Shown: positions 27,338 through 35,837, counted from the first letter of the stretch. The stretch: DNA of 64,000 nt from Bradyrhizobium sp. sBnM-33 (GCF_032917945.1 NZ_CP136624.1:3906001-3970000); one strand, 5' to 3'. Notes: generated by a model not told the origin, from the letters alone. Made by a program: numbers and translations.

Positions 27338-28234
27338 GTGATTACAGTGATCGCCATCGTCACCGATGGCCTGGTTTATGCCGCCTGGCTGTTTGTCGTC
27401 GCCATCGGCCTGACCTTGATTTTCGGCGTCATGAAGATTCTAAATGTGGCCCACGGCGCGTTCTACGCCTTTGGCGCCTATGCGGCGGCGACTGCAATCG
27501 GTCTCTATTTCGACCGGGGCTGGCCCGTGGTCGGCGGCTACCTGGCAGTTGCCACGGCGGCGATCGCGATCGGCTTGGTAATGGGTTACATCCTGGAGCG
27601 GGTCTTTCTCCGCCGCGTCTATGGCAAGGACGAAGTCGTCGTTGTTCTCATCACCTACGCACTGTTTCTGATCCTGGAAGACGTGCTGATATTGATCTGG
27701 GGCACCGACGGCAGATCGGCGTATCAGCCCTATGTCGAGGCCGGCAGCTTCATCGTCGGCGGCTTGCCTTTGTCGGTTTACGATATCGGTCTGGTCGGGT
27801 TTGCGGGCTTGCTGGCGATCGCGGCCTCCTACACTATCAAGAAGACGACCTTTGGACGGCTGTTGACCGCCGTGATCTATGATCGCGAAACCGCCGCCGC
27901 GTTTGGCGTCGATGTGTCCCAGATCTATACGGTGACCTTTCTGGTAGGCGCGGTGCTCGGTGCACTCGGCGGCGCATTGACCGCTCCCAAGATATCGGTG
28001 ACCCCGGGCCTCGGGGTCGAAGTCATCGTGCTGGCCTTCGCGGTGGTGGCGATCGGCGGAATGGGCTCGATGGAGGGCGCGCTGGTCGGTGCTCTGATCG
28101 TCGGATTATTCCGCGCTGGAGCCGTGCATCTGATACCGCAACTTGAATTGTTCTCGATCTACGCGGTGATGGCACTGGTTCTCGTGTTCCGCCCGCAGGG
28201 CCTGTTCAGTCGCGCTCAACCGAGAAAAATCTGA
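27338..28234 (+). CDS. livH: ABC transporter permease, LivH type
   Basis: A 298-residue inner-membrane protein with about eight hydrophobic spans. 'LIFGVMKILNVAHGAFYAFG' is the diagnostic N-terminal LivH motif, and 'GRLLTAVIYDRETAAAFGV' is the cytoplasmic loop that docks on the ATPase. It starts with GTG 27338, 79 nt after the binding protein, and ends one base before the next start region. Confidence 0.88.
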   Translation: MITVIAIVTDGLVYAAWLFVVAIGLTLIFGVMKILNVAHGAFYAFGAYAAATAIGLYFDRGWPVVGGYLAVATAAIAIGLVMGYILERVFLRRVYGKDEVVVVLITYALFLILEDVLILIWGTDGRSAYQPYVEAGSFIVGGLPLSVYDIGLVGFAGLLAIAASYTIKKTTFGRLLTAVIYDRETAAAFGVDVSQIYTVTFLVGAVLGALGGALTAPKISVTPGLGVEVIVLAFAVVAIGGMGSMEGALVGALIVGLFRAGAVHLIPQLELFSIYAVMALVLVFRPQGLFSRAQPRKI

Positions 28235-28235
28235 T

Positions 28236-29189
28236 ATGACCGGACTTCGCATTTTCCTGGGCGCGGCGATCCTCGGCGGATTGGGGGCGGCAGCGCCGTT
28301 CACGCCGCTCTGGCTGATCTCGCTGGTGACCCTTGCGATGTCCACCGGGCTCGTGGTCTGCGGCCTCATCATCCTGTGGCGCGGCGGCCTGGTGCCGTTC
28401 GGCCAGGCCCTGTTCTTCGCGACGGGTGCCTACACGGTTGCCCTGGCGGGGCGCTGGTTCGGGGTGACGGACGCGTTCCTGCTGACTGCCCTGGCCGTGA
28501 TCATGGCGGCGCTGGTGGCATTCGTCGTCGGTTTCCTGCTCGCACAGTATCGCGAGATCTTTTTCGCCATGCTCAGTCTCGCGCTATCGATGATCCTGTA
28601 CGGCGTGCTGGTAAAGTCCGAGACGCTTGGGTCGACCGACGGCATCAATGTCGCGCAGGCCAGCTTTCTCGGCATGAAGCCGCGCGGTCCCGGCTACACC
28701 TTCGCGCTGTTCTGGCTGGCACTTGGCATGGTGTTTTCAGCCTGGCTTGGCGTCTCGGCGTATCTGGGTTCGGTGGCCGGCCAGCTTGCCGGCGCCATCC
28801 GCGACAATGAAATTCGCGTCGAATATCTCGGCATTTCCGTGACCCGGCTGGTGCATTTGAAGTTGACCATTTCGGCGGCCCTGGCGGGCGCCGGCGGCGC
28901 GTTGGCGGCGCTGTCGATCAGCCATGTCGATCCGCAGATGGCCTATTGGACCACGTCGGGCGGATTTGTATTCGTGACCATCCTGGCGGGTGCCGCATCG
29001 GTTCCGGCGGCGTTCTTGGGCGCGCTGCTGTTCGAGATCGTCCGCACCATTGCGGTCGCATTGCTGCCCGGTGGCTGGCAGTTGATCCTCGGATCGGTGC
29101 TGCTGCTGACGATCCTGTTCGTGCCCGAAGGGCTCGGTTCCCTGATGATTCGCAAACGCCCCACCATTTCCGATAAAGGTGTGGCATGA
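28236..29189 (+). CDS. livM: ABC transporter permease, LivM type
   Basis: A 317-residue membrane protein. 'LILWRGGLVPFGQALFFATG' corresponds to the conserved G-x-x-x-F-G-x-x-A-F segment. The coupling loop is 'IRDNEIRVEYLGISVTRL', with the family's E...A/Y-L-G-I pattern. Its stop overlaps the ATPase start by 4 nt (ATGA). Confidence 0.88.
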   Translation: MTGLRIFLGAAILGGLGAAAPFTPLWLISLVTLAMSTGLVVCGLIILWRGGLVPFGQALFFATGAYTVALAGRWFGVTDAFLLTALAVIMAALVAFVVGFLLAQYREIFFAMLSLALSMILYGVLVKSETLGSTDGINVAQASFLGMKPRGPGYTFALFWLALGMVFSAWLGVSAYLGSVAGQLAGAIRDNEIRVEYLGISVTRLVHLKLTISAALAGAGGALAALSISHVDPQMAYWTTSGGFVFVTILAGAASVPAAFLGALLFEIVRTIAVALLPGGWQLILGSVLLLTILFVPEGLGSLMIRKRPTISDKGVA

Positions 29190-29989
29190 GCGCGCTGCTT
29201 TCCGTCAAGGGCCTCGAAAAGACCTTCGGTCAGGTCGTTGCCGCCCGCGATATCAATGTCGACGTGCCGCGGGGACAAACCCTCGGCATCATCGGCGCTA
29301 ACGGCGCCGGCAAGACCACTTTCGTCAACATGATCACCGGCCATCTGACGCCGTCCAGGGGCACCATCCAGTTCGAGGGCGGGGACATCACCGGGCTGCC
29401 GTCGCGCAAGATCATGCGGCTGGGAATTGCGCGTTCCTTTCAGGTGGCACAGGTTTTTCCGACCTTCAGCGTGTTCGAAAACCTGTGCGCGGCAAGCGCC
29501 ATTGCCCATTCCGGGAGTTCCGTGGTCAGCGCGGCGCTGTCGCGGTTTGTCGCCGCCGAGACCACCGCCAATGCCGAAGCCGCGCTTGCCCAGTTCCAGA
29601 TCGCCCAGTTTCGCGACGCGCTCGCTTCGACGCTGCCCCAAGGCGTGCGCAAGCTGCTCGACATTGCCATGGCGACAGCGGGCAATCCGCGTGTGCTGCT
29701 GCTCGATGAGCCGACCAGCGGGATCAGCCTGGAGGAGAAGTTTGGCCTGATGGATGTCATCATGGGTGCATTGCAGGCGCGCGGCACCACGATCCTGTTC
29801 GTCGAGCACGACATGGAGATCGTGCAGCGGTTCGCCGACCGCGTACTGGCCTTCTACGACGGCACCGTGATCGCGGATGGGTCGCCGGCGCAGGCGCTCG
29901 GCGACGAACGCGTGCGCGAGTTCATCACAGGAACGCTGATCCGGTCGAAGGACGGCAAACTCAACGCCAGCAGAGCGTCCCATGCTTGA
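29186..29989 (+). CDS. livG: ABC transporter ATPase, LivG type
   Basis: A 267-residue ATPase. Walker A is 'GANGAGKTTF' (about residues 34-43), the Q-loop region is 'RSFQVAQVFPTFSV', Walker B is 'VLLLDEPTSG' and the switch is 'FVEHDMEI'. The expected LSGGQ-type signature is replaced by 'LPQGVRKLLDIAMA', a variant I have seen in a rhizobial LivG subgroup. It overlaps both neighbours, implying tight translational coupling. Confidence 0.9.
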   Translation: MSALLSVKGLEKTFGQVVAARDINVDVPRGQTLGIIGANGAGKTTFVNMITGHLTPSRGTIQFEGGDITGLPSRKIMRLGIARSFQVAQVFPTFSVFENLCAASAIAHSGSSVVSAALSRFVAAETTANAEAALAQFQIAQFRDALASTLPQGVRKLLDIAMATAGNPRVLLLDEPTSGISLEEKFGLMDVIMGALQARGTTILFVEHDMEIVQRFADRVLAFYDGTVIADGSPAQALGDERVREFITGTLIRSKDGKLNASRASHA

Positions 29990-30623
29990 GGTTTCCGCGC
30001 TACACGTCTCGATTGGCGCCATCGAGATCATCCGCGACGCACAAGTGTCGCTCGGCGAGCAGCAGTTCTCCGGCCTGATCGGGCGCAATGGCGCAGGCAA
30101 GACAACCCTGATGCGGGCATTGATGGGAGCACTGCCGGCGCGGGGCATCATGACCCTGGACGGCCTCGATCTGCTGGCGGAACCGGCGCACCGCCGGGCG
30201 GCGCTCGGGCTCGGTTACATGCCGGAAGATCGCCGTCTCGTGCCGGAATTGGCGGTTGAGGAAAACATCCTGCTGCCCGCTTTGGCGACCGGCTCGACAG
30301 ATGCGCGAGAACGTCTTGAGCGCATCTATGCGCTGATGCCCGAGGTTGCAAACTTCCGGCGCCGCCGCGCCCCCGAACTCTCCGGCGGACAGCAGAAAAT
30401 GGTCGCTCTCGCCCGCGCATTGATGGCCGGGCGCCGTTTGCTCGTCCTGGACGAGCCGTTCGAGGGCCTGGCGCCCGCGCTGGCGCGCCGCCTCGGCGAG
30501 GTTCTCTCAAACCTCAAGAGCGAGGGGGTATCGGTCTTGATGTCGGAATCGAACGAGACTCATGTCATCGATCTTCTCGATCGCACCTTCCGCATCGAGC
30601 GCGGCGCGGTCGTCGCGGGCTGA
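29982..30623 (+). CDS. livF: ABC transporter ATPase, LivF type
   Basis: A 213-residue ATPase, slightly shorter than the usual about 235. Walker A is 'GRNGAGKTTL', the signature is 'LSGGQQKMVALARAL' and Walker B is 'LLVLDEPFEGLAP'. The segment usually reading 'VEQN' is 'SESN' here. Last gene of the operon; overlaps livG by 8 nt. Confidence 0.9.
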   Translation: MLEVSALHVSIGAIEIIRDAQVSLGEQQFSGLIGRNGAGKTTLMRALMGALPARGIMTLDGLDLLAEPAHRRAALGLGYMPEDRRLVPELAVEENILLPALATGSTDARERLERIYALMPEVANFRRRRAPELSGGQQKMVALARALMAGRRLLVLDEPFEGLAPALARRLGEVLSNLKSEGVSVLMSESNETHVIDLLDRTFRIERGAVVAG

Positions 30624-30715
30624 CGAAGCGGACACGGGCCGGGCCGGACCCTGGTCGAACGCGACGCCAGAACCGCTTGTCGTTGCTCCAGACATCAGGG
30701 CATCCAACGACCCGC

Positions 30716-30998
30716 CTAGAAACAACGTGGAGGGGGTCTAGCCGAGATTGGCGGGCACTCCGTGCAAGGTGTCGCCATCGAGTCCAGCACGTCCGTGATC
30801 GCGGCGACAGCTCATCATCCGGAGAGACGCCCAACGGAGAATTCTGACCGGCGGCGGCGAGGGCGCAGTCGCGGGTATGCGGATCTGCTCAGCCTTGCAT
30901 CCAGCCCTGCTCCTCGCACTCGTGGATGGCGTCCGTATCCTGAAGCACCGAGATTGCCCATTCCTGGACGCTCGGATCACCTGTCGCCGTTCGTTCAT
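30716..30998 (-). pseudogene. Multiply broken conserved hypothetical protein
   Basis: Pieces in three frames can be joined: 'MNERRQVIRASRNG', 'AISVLQDTDAIHECEEQGWM', an in-frame stop, 'ADPHTRDCALAAAGQ' and 'VSPDD', then 'AVAAITDVLDSM' and 'CTECPP'. The order matches a rhizobial family with 'DAIHECEEHGWM.DRADPHAR' and a C-terminal 'TCPECPP'. At least three lesions are needed. Confidence 0.5.
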
Positions 30999-31138
30999 CA
31001 TCGGCATCGGGAAACCCTGCCCAGGACGGACCCTCAGGCCCTTCTGTGCGAAAATAATGATTTATGCACAGATTGGTTGACCCTTATAAAATTGCGGCTT
31101 TATGTCGTGCATATTATACGTGCGAAATGGAGGATGAT

Positions 31139-31684
31139 ATGGCGGTTTACGGATACGCGCGAGTGAGCACGGGTGGGCAATCTTTGGGAGCGCAAATAGC
31201 CGAGCTCAAAGCCGCCAAATGCGAGAAGATTTTTCAGGAAAAAATCAGCGGCGCACGTTCCGATCGCAAGCAGCTGGCTCGGCTCATTGCGGTCCTGGCA
31301 AAGGGGGACGTGCTGGTTGTCACCCGGCTCGATCGTTTGGCCCGGTCCACCCGCGATCTCCTCAATCTACTAGGAACGATTGCTGAAAAGGAAGCCGGCT
31401 TCAAATCGCTTAGGGACACTTGGGCCGATACCACGACAGCTCATGGGCGCCTGATGCTAACCGTTTTGGGCGGCCTTGCTGAGTTTGAACGCGAGCTGAT
31501 CCGCACCAGGACCGGGGAGGGACGCGAACGTGCGAAAGCTAGGGGAGTTATTCTCGGCCGAAAGCCCAAATTGACAGCTCACCAGCGCCGGGAAGCAATT
31601 GCGCGCCGTGAGGCGGGGGAGGTGCTGACCGAGATTGCGCGATCGTACAATGTAAGCCACAGCACGATCAGCCGGCTCGTCTGA
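31139..31684 (+). CDS. Serine recombinase (resolvase/invertase family)
   Basis: A 181-residue site-specific recombinase. The catalytic Ser is in 'YGYARVSTGGQSL' (residue 10), and Arg residues occur in 'VVTRLDRLARSTRDLL'. 'GGLAEFERELIRTRTGEG' is the E-helix region, and a C-terminal helix-turn-helix is visible in 'GEVLTEIARSYNVSHSTISR'. 'AAATGGAGGATGAT' fixes the start at ATG 31139. The leader holds 'tcgtgcatattatacgtgcg', a near-palindrome that may be a crossover or binding site. It could resolve cointegrates of a transposon or plasmid no longer visible here. Confidence 0.88.
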   Translation: MAVYGYARVSTGGQSLGAQIAELKAAKCEKIFQEKISGARSDRKQLARLIAVLAKGDVLVVTRLDRLARSTRDLLNLLGTIAEKEAGFKSLRDTWADTTTAHGRLMLTVLGGLAEFERELIRTRTGEGRERAKARGVILGRKPKLTAHQRREAIARREAGEVLTEIARSYNVSHSTISRLV

Positions 31685-32020
31685 AGGCGCTGTGGATATT
31701 GCATTTGGTCGTGGCTACGATCTTTCTCGATTAATCAACCGGTCTTGCAGTTCGGTTCGGGCGATTGGCGCAATATCGGCGCGCTCGTGACCCGCGATTA
31801 TCTGCTTTACATCCAGGAGCAGACGTCATCGACTTAGCCGCTCATCTGAAAAGTGCCAACAGCGGCATGTGTTGGTCGGGGAGGGATATCAGTTGTACAG
31901 GCTAACAACCATGATTTAATGTTATCGCGCACGACACGGCAACCAAGATACCCAAGCGGACTGTGCAACGATCGCCATCAATGCCAGAGAGTTTGGGTAG
32001 GCGAAAATACCGGCACCACG
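31685..32020. other. No supported gene
   Basis: Nothing recognisable between the resolvase and the next gene. Confidence 0.35.
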
Positions 32021-32455
32021 ATGTCCTCTAGCGCCAACACCAGTATCGCCAAGAAAGCTCGCACAAAGGCTGAGGCGGATTTTGCCACTTGGCTCATGAT
32101 GGCCAAGCTCGGTGGTTTCGATGACCTTCCGTCAAACGCACAGAGCTTTCTGACTGATTATCGAGCCCGACTTGAGACGATGAGCGAGGACGAGTCCACG
32201 GCCCTAGCCGTTCGCGAGGTTTACAGCGCTTATTACAGCGAAATGGGAGGTGTGGGCGCGGCTCCGGAACCAAAAGCTCGCATATCAACGACAAAGGGCA
32301 AAATCGTGCGGGTCCAGAGACGGCTTAAACCTCAGGCCGGTCTATCGGCTGAGCGCCATTGGATGAGCCCAATGATCCGAACATTCCGCCCGGCACTGCT
32401 GATCTTGGCGATCATGGTGGCTCTGATTGTCACATATAGATTTCTAATGCTGTAA
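32021..32455 (+). CDS. C-tail-anchored membrane protein
   Basis: A 144-residue protein. A soluble helical part ('KAEADFATWLMMAKLGGF', 'FLTDYRARLETMSEDEST', 'VREVYSAYYSEMG') is followed by a basic stretch and one C-terminal TM ('ALLILAIMVALIVTYRF'). ATG 32021 is preferred since the upstream frame has no plausible composition. Unknown function. Confidence 0.55.
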   Translation: MSSSANTSIAKKARTKAEADFATWLMMAKLGGFDDLPSNAQSFLTDYRARLETMSEDESTALAVREVYSAYYSEMGGVGAAPEPKARISTTKGKIVRVQRRLKPQAGLSAERHWMSPMIRTFRPALLILAIMVALIVTYRFLML

Positions 32456-32626
32456 CCCGAACGGCCGCGGATTGTGTGCGGGAATGAAGTGCTGTCGCAG
32501 GAAACTGAAGTAACCTGAAGCAGTCAATGCGGTTCTCGGACGTTGCAGCTCAATTGCTTGTGCCTTCGTGCGCGTTGCCTCGGCGCGATTTCGCCAGTAG
32601 CTCTGGTCTTTGGTCGGGTCAAGCAT
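32444..32626 (-). pseudogene. Probable fragment of a small helical protein
   Basis: 'LDPTKDQSYWRNRAEATRT' and 'KAQAIEL' match the start of a rhizobial family ('.YW..RAEE.R..AE.'), but the expected 'M...IA..YE.LA' half is replaced by unrelated residues. It was probably frameshifted or truncated. Confidence 0.4.
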
Positions 32627-32852
32627 ACCAATGCAACTTCGAGCGCCTCTTTCATATACAGCGGTTTCGAGCAGGTCACGATTTGTGAGTAATTAAAGTA
32701 AGCACCTGCGTATGGAAGTCAGCGCAGCTCGGTCGGCGGCGGATCGTGGCAAAACGCCTGACAAATTGCCGGCGCAGCTCAAGGTCCGAACCGGTCACGG
32801 AGGCAGAACGCATAACTCGGCGCTCGGGTTGACCTTATAGCAAATTTAGAGC

Positions 32853-32932
32853 CGTAGGAGTACGGGCCGCGCTCAACAATCTAGACGTGACGCTAAGGTG
32901 GCGGTGTGCCGACGTTGAGAAGCTGGGAAACA
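32853..32932. repeat. 80-bp repeat shared with 7861-7940
   Basis: It carries the same 'ggagtacgggccgcgctcaa' block. Here it overlaps the 3' end of a receiver-domain fragment. Confidence 0.7.
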
Positions 32933-32988
32933 GCGGTGACCAGCTGCGCCGGCGCGAAGGGCTTTTGCAGCAGGATGCTGGTTAGCGC
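32893..32988 (-). pseudogene. C-terminal fragment of a response-regulator receiver
   Basis: 'SILLQKPFAPAQLVTAVSQL' is nearly identical to the end of the broken receiver gene at 6110-6505, including the conserved Lys-Pro. It begins within a few bases of the stop codon of the PepSY-like gene, so two genes were fused by deletion or recombination. Confidence 0.7.
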
Positions 32989-33218
32989 CGCTCTTGCATT
33001 TTGCCGCTGCTGTCGACGACGACGGACACTTCCTTGCCGTTTTTCGTCGCCTTGACTGACGTACCTTCGGCGGTGGATTTGATATCTCGAATTTGCGAAT
33101 AGCCTGCGGCTTGAAGCTTGGCTATAAGCTCCTGCTCGGTCAGGGCGAGGGCAGGCGATAAGGCATCAACCATCACAAGACAACAAAGGACCGCTTAAAA
33201 GACTGCTCGGGCCGACAT
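32982..33218 (-). pseudogene. PepSY-like exported protein with a nonsense codon in the signal peptide
   Basis: From ATG 33218 the frame reads 'MSARAVF', TAA at 33195, then 'AVLCCLVMVDALSPALA' (signal peptide), 'LTEQELIAKLQAAGYSQI', 'STAEGTSVKATKNGKEV' and 'VVDSSGKMQER'. This is a single small PepSY-type domain. The stop most simply replaces a Leu codon (TTA). Start to stop is 79 codons. A shortened product from the internal Met near 33176 would lack a complete signal. Confidence 0.65.
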
Positions 33219-33328
33219 GATCTGTGCTCCCCATGCTGGTGCGAACCACAAACGCCTATTCGAGACAGCGCTTTCGCCCTCAGCGCCACGTGGTGCCGCG
33301 CGGCCGGCCGTTTCGGGCATGTAGGCAA

Positions 33329-33667
33329 TTATCCAGTGTTAGGTACCCAGTCTAAATCCTCGTCGCTCTTCTTCTCTTCGTCAGGAGAACACGGTTTGAT
33401 CGTCAGTCCACTCACAAGCGTCGGCTTTCCGTTGGCATCGATCTCGAGCAAGCCAGCCTCATCCGCCTTCTTGATGGCTTCCTCTTTGGTCGGGAACGCC
33501 CGGCTCACTTTGCTTTCGTCTTCAAAGAGCGCGTACGGCATCTCGTTTTCTCGACGAAGTGACCTCATAACCCCACGCACGCCGGTCAGTTCCCCGTCTA
33601 GCTCGCGGCAGACCTGTTCAAGCGCGAGGTCCATGTTGGCTTGGGTACGATCGCCGGATTCGCTCAT
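33329..33667 (-). CDS. Conserved hypothetical protein
   Basis: A 112-residue acidic protein: 'MSESGDRTQANMDLALEQV', 'RRENEMPYALFEDESKVSR' and a C-terminal 'KPCSPDEEKKSDEDLDWV'. The start at 33667 avoids an atypical leader. It resembles Bradyrhizobium proteins of unknown function. Confidence 0.6.
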   Translation of the reverse strand: MSESGDRTQANMDLALEQVCRELDGELTGVRGVMRSLRRENEMPYALFEDESKVSRAFPTKEEAIKKADEAGLLEIDANGKPTLVSGLTIKPCSPDEEKKSDEDLDWVPNTG

Positions 33668-33721
33668 GATGTGCCCTCCAGCCTGACCATTTCCTTCCAC
33701 GAGCTTATACGACAGGCCACC

Positions 33722-34026
33722 AACTGAGGCGGCCCTTTACCGGATTTCCAGTTCTTTGATCGCCAGGGCCGAAATATGTGCGGGGTCTTTGACACCGGTC
33801 TGCGCGACCTTGATGATCTTCGTCGCGATCATTTCCGTCAGGGGATCGTCGCGATCCTTGACGCAGAGTATCCGCAATGCGCGGTCGTAAGCTTCCATTA
33901 TGCGGCTAACCTCTTTCGGCCCCATCGTGTGGGTTTGTAGATGTAGAAAGATAGCCATTTTTCACCCTCCCAAGCCCGTGCAGGTGACAAAGGACATCAC
34001 TAGCATGGGACTTCACGGCGGGAAAT
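33722..34026. repeat. ~300-bp duplicated block, copy 2 (inverted)
   Basis: Reverse-complement partner of 4821-5122, covering leader, gene and the bases just after the stop codon. It lies 29 kb away. Confidence 0.85.
33737..33958 (-). CDS. Conserved 73-residue hypothetical protein, paralogue B
   Basis: It contains 'MGPKEVSRIMEAYDRALRI', 'DRDDPLTEMIATKIIKVA' and 'ISALAIKELEIR'. Differences from the copy at 4891 are mostly conservative and no indel has occurred, unlike most neighbours. Confidence 0.8.
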   Translation of the reverse strand: MAIFLHLQTHTMGPKEVSRIMEAYDRALRILCVKDRDDPLTEMIATKIIKVAQTGVKDPAHISALAIKELEIR

Positions 34027-34411
34027 CGGCGTCGCAACCCGTTCTGCTGAGCGCGCCGTCGATAAGGCGATCAAGATGAAGACTGAGGAAGCCTCGAGCG
34101 AAGCAGTTGCGGCCGCCAATGAGGGCGAGTTGCCAAAGAAACGGCCCTGGGGGCTTTGGGGTCAACCGCTGGGGCCGTCCTTTGCTTGTGCCGGGCATGC
34201 CCTCCGCAAACCGTCCCGGCACGCACCCCACCAGTCAAACCCTTTTTCGCCCGGAGTCTGTCTGAAATCCGACAGACGGGGAACCCGTAACCGCTACAGC
34301 ATCCTAAGTGCCTTGGGGCCCTGGGGGAAGCGCGTGTCCAACTCGGAACGCGGGTCCGTTTGCCGATCTGCCGAGCAAAATGGGCCATCGCTCCCGTATT
34401 CATACGGGAGC
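34027..34411. other. No firm gene; contains a hairpin
   Basis: A plus-strand frame from 34076 has no family match. 'acggccc' (34141) and 'gggccgt' (34172-34178) form a hairpin like those at 45370 and 45532. 'ctcccgtattcatacgggag' at 34391 is a perfect palindrome. Confidence 0.4.
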
Positions 34412-34617
34412 GATGAAGCGAAACTGAAATAGAGCTGAGGTACGGTATCCACAGCACCGAGGGCGGCGATTTCAACACGGCAGAATTATTTTAGTCGGTG
34501 GGCCGCAGAGCAATCTGCGGCCATTTTGCTTTCAGTGCAGCGCCAGCGCAGCGGCACACGACACGAGTAGCAGGGCTATCCCGGAGGCGGTGAGGGCGAG
34601 GGAGGCGTGGTCCATGC
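34412..34617. repeat. ~190-bp dispersed repeat, copy 2
   Basis: Direct copy of 10172-10362, with an extra short segment near 34540 that duplicates 'gcgctggc'-like bases. Confidence 0.85.
34532..34615 (-). CDS. 27-residue membrane peptide, truncated relative of 10250
   Basis: ATG 34615 encodes 'SLALTASGIALLLVSCAAAL' and then stops after 'ALH' because of an insertion. The tail 'KAKWPQIALRPTD' is still encoded, in another frame. Confidence 0.35.
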   Translation of the reverse strand: MDHASLALTASGIALLLVSCAAALALH

Positions 34618-34842
34618 CCGCGACCGGCTCGCACATTAGCGATTGGTTGCGGTCGCTTGGCTTGAGAGCGCCGCAGTAGGGGGTGGTCGAGTGACGCCGT
34701 TGGAGCGCAAAGACATGCCATGCCATGGCTTCTAGTGGGATCATAGTCGCCAGCGCCGTTTCCCGATCGGCTTTAGCCGAAGTAAGGCCGCCTCAGTTGG
34801 GCGCCTCCTTCATATCGAATCGACGCTCCATCAGGCGGGGCC

Positions 34843-34998
34843 CTACTTTTTCAGCAGAAGTCCCATTGCTCTTGCCATTCGCTTCAACGATCCCACGTAA
34901 CGGCCTAGCTTTGCCGATATCTGAGGCGTGCGGGTGCCATGACGCGCTAACTTCTCCAATTGCCGCTTCTCCGCTTCCGTCCAGGATTTTGGTTTCAT
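34843..34998 (-). CDS. 51-residue helix-turn-helix protein
   Basis: 'MKPKSWTEAEKRQLEKLA' opens the domain, then 'GTRTPQISAKLGRYVGSLKR' and 'MARAMGLLLKK'. This is the same W-T-x-x-E...I-x-x-x-L-G-R plan as the protein at 14191, as in GcrA and homeodomain-like N-termini, here as a stand-alone domain. Intact. Confidence 0.6.
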   Translation of the reverse strand: MKPKSWTEAEKRQLEKLARHGTRTPQISAKLGRYVGSLKRMARAMGLLLKK

Positions 34999-35102
34999 GG
35001 GTACGGGTGGCTTCATCGCAGCGCATCAATTCGGTGGGTTAAATAGCTTAATGGCCAATTCAATGCTTGGAACTCGTAATGGGGCTCGGCCATTGAAACT
35101 CC

Positions 35103-35192
35103 ATGCCCAAGCAGATTGCAATTACCTTTTGGTCCTTAGTCGCTGCCTGCATATTCGCCTTCGGCGTCGCGGCGCTAATGATCGCTCATTAA
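35103..35192 (+). CDS. 29-residue single-TM peptide
   Basis: 'MPKQIAITFWSLVAACIFAF' continues hydrophobic to 'MIAH' and TAA. No strong ribosome-binding site is seen, so support is compositional only. Confidence 0.3.
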   Translation: MPKQIAITFWSLVAACIFAFGVAALMIAH

Positions 35193-35549
35193 AAAGGGCC
35201 GCCGATCTGAACCGACGACCCGTGCAGTGAGGAGATAAGAAGTAACCGCAGAGCGGTTGAATGGTTGCAAGCAGGCCACCTCGGCGTCTTTTCTTAGACG
35301 CTGACGATCGTATGTCTCTCCTGTTGGGACATCGCGTCATTTCGCCACGCTGCGGAATTTGGTCGCTATCGGGGCAAAGCGGGCTCTGACGAGCCATCCG
35401 CAATCTGGAAACGCGCTCACGCATAAGCGAGTGGGCTCCGGTCTCCCGGCCTGCAGCGCCAGAGCCAGCTTCCCGAAATGAGAAGCCCTGAGAGCCTGCC
35501 TAAGATCGCGAATCTATGTTGGCTCGTTTTCGTTTGGCAAGAGAAGCCG
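35193..35549. other. No supported gene
   Basis: No frame with a recognisable product. Confidence 0.35.
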
Positions 35550-35737
35550 CTAGATGATTTCCACGCCAGGATCGTTATCTGGCACGACGAAATCCGGGTT
35601 TGCAGGTGACGGTGAAATGCCGCGCTCAATGATGCCAGTGACTACCAGCCACTCGTTTGCATTGCCGCTTGCAATGATTACAGGGCGTCTTGGTCGGGAA
35701 GCGCCTGCAGTCGAACTATGAGCTCTTTGACGGTCAT
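35550..35737 (-). pseudogene. Frameshifted small conserved protein
   Basis: ATG 35737 gives 'MTVKELIVRLQALPDQDAL'. Loss of one base then hides the continuation 'IIASGNANEWLVVTGIIERG', which ends 'DFVVPDNDPGVEII'. With one base restored the whole is a 62-residue protein of a rhizobial family of unknown role. Length is 188 nt. Confidence 0.65.
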
Positions 35738-35837
35738 CGCGATTTCCCCTGACGACAGGCCGTGCAGCCAGTCGAAAGAAATCGTCGCCTTGATCTTCAC
35801 CGTATCGAGAAGAGACCGTCGTCCACCAAGTCAATTG

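Noticed and set aside
28943..30151. Minus-strand frame of 402 codons
   Set aside because: It covers livG and ends of its neighbours in antisense; no motif.
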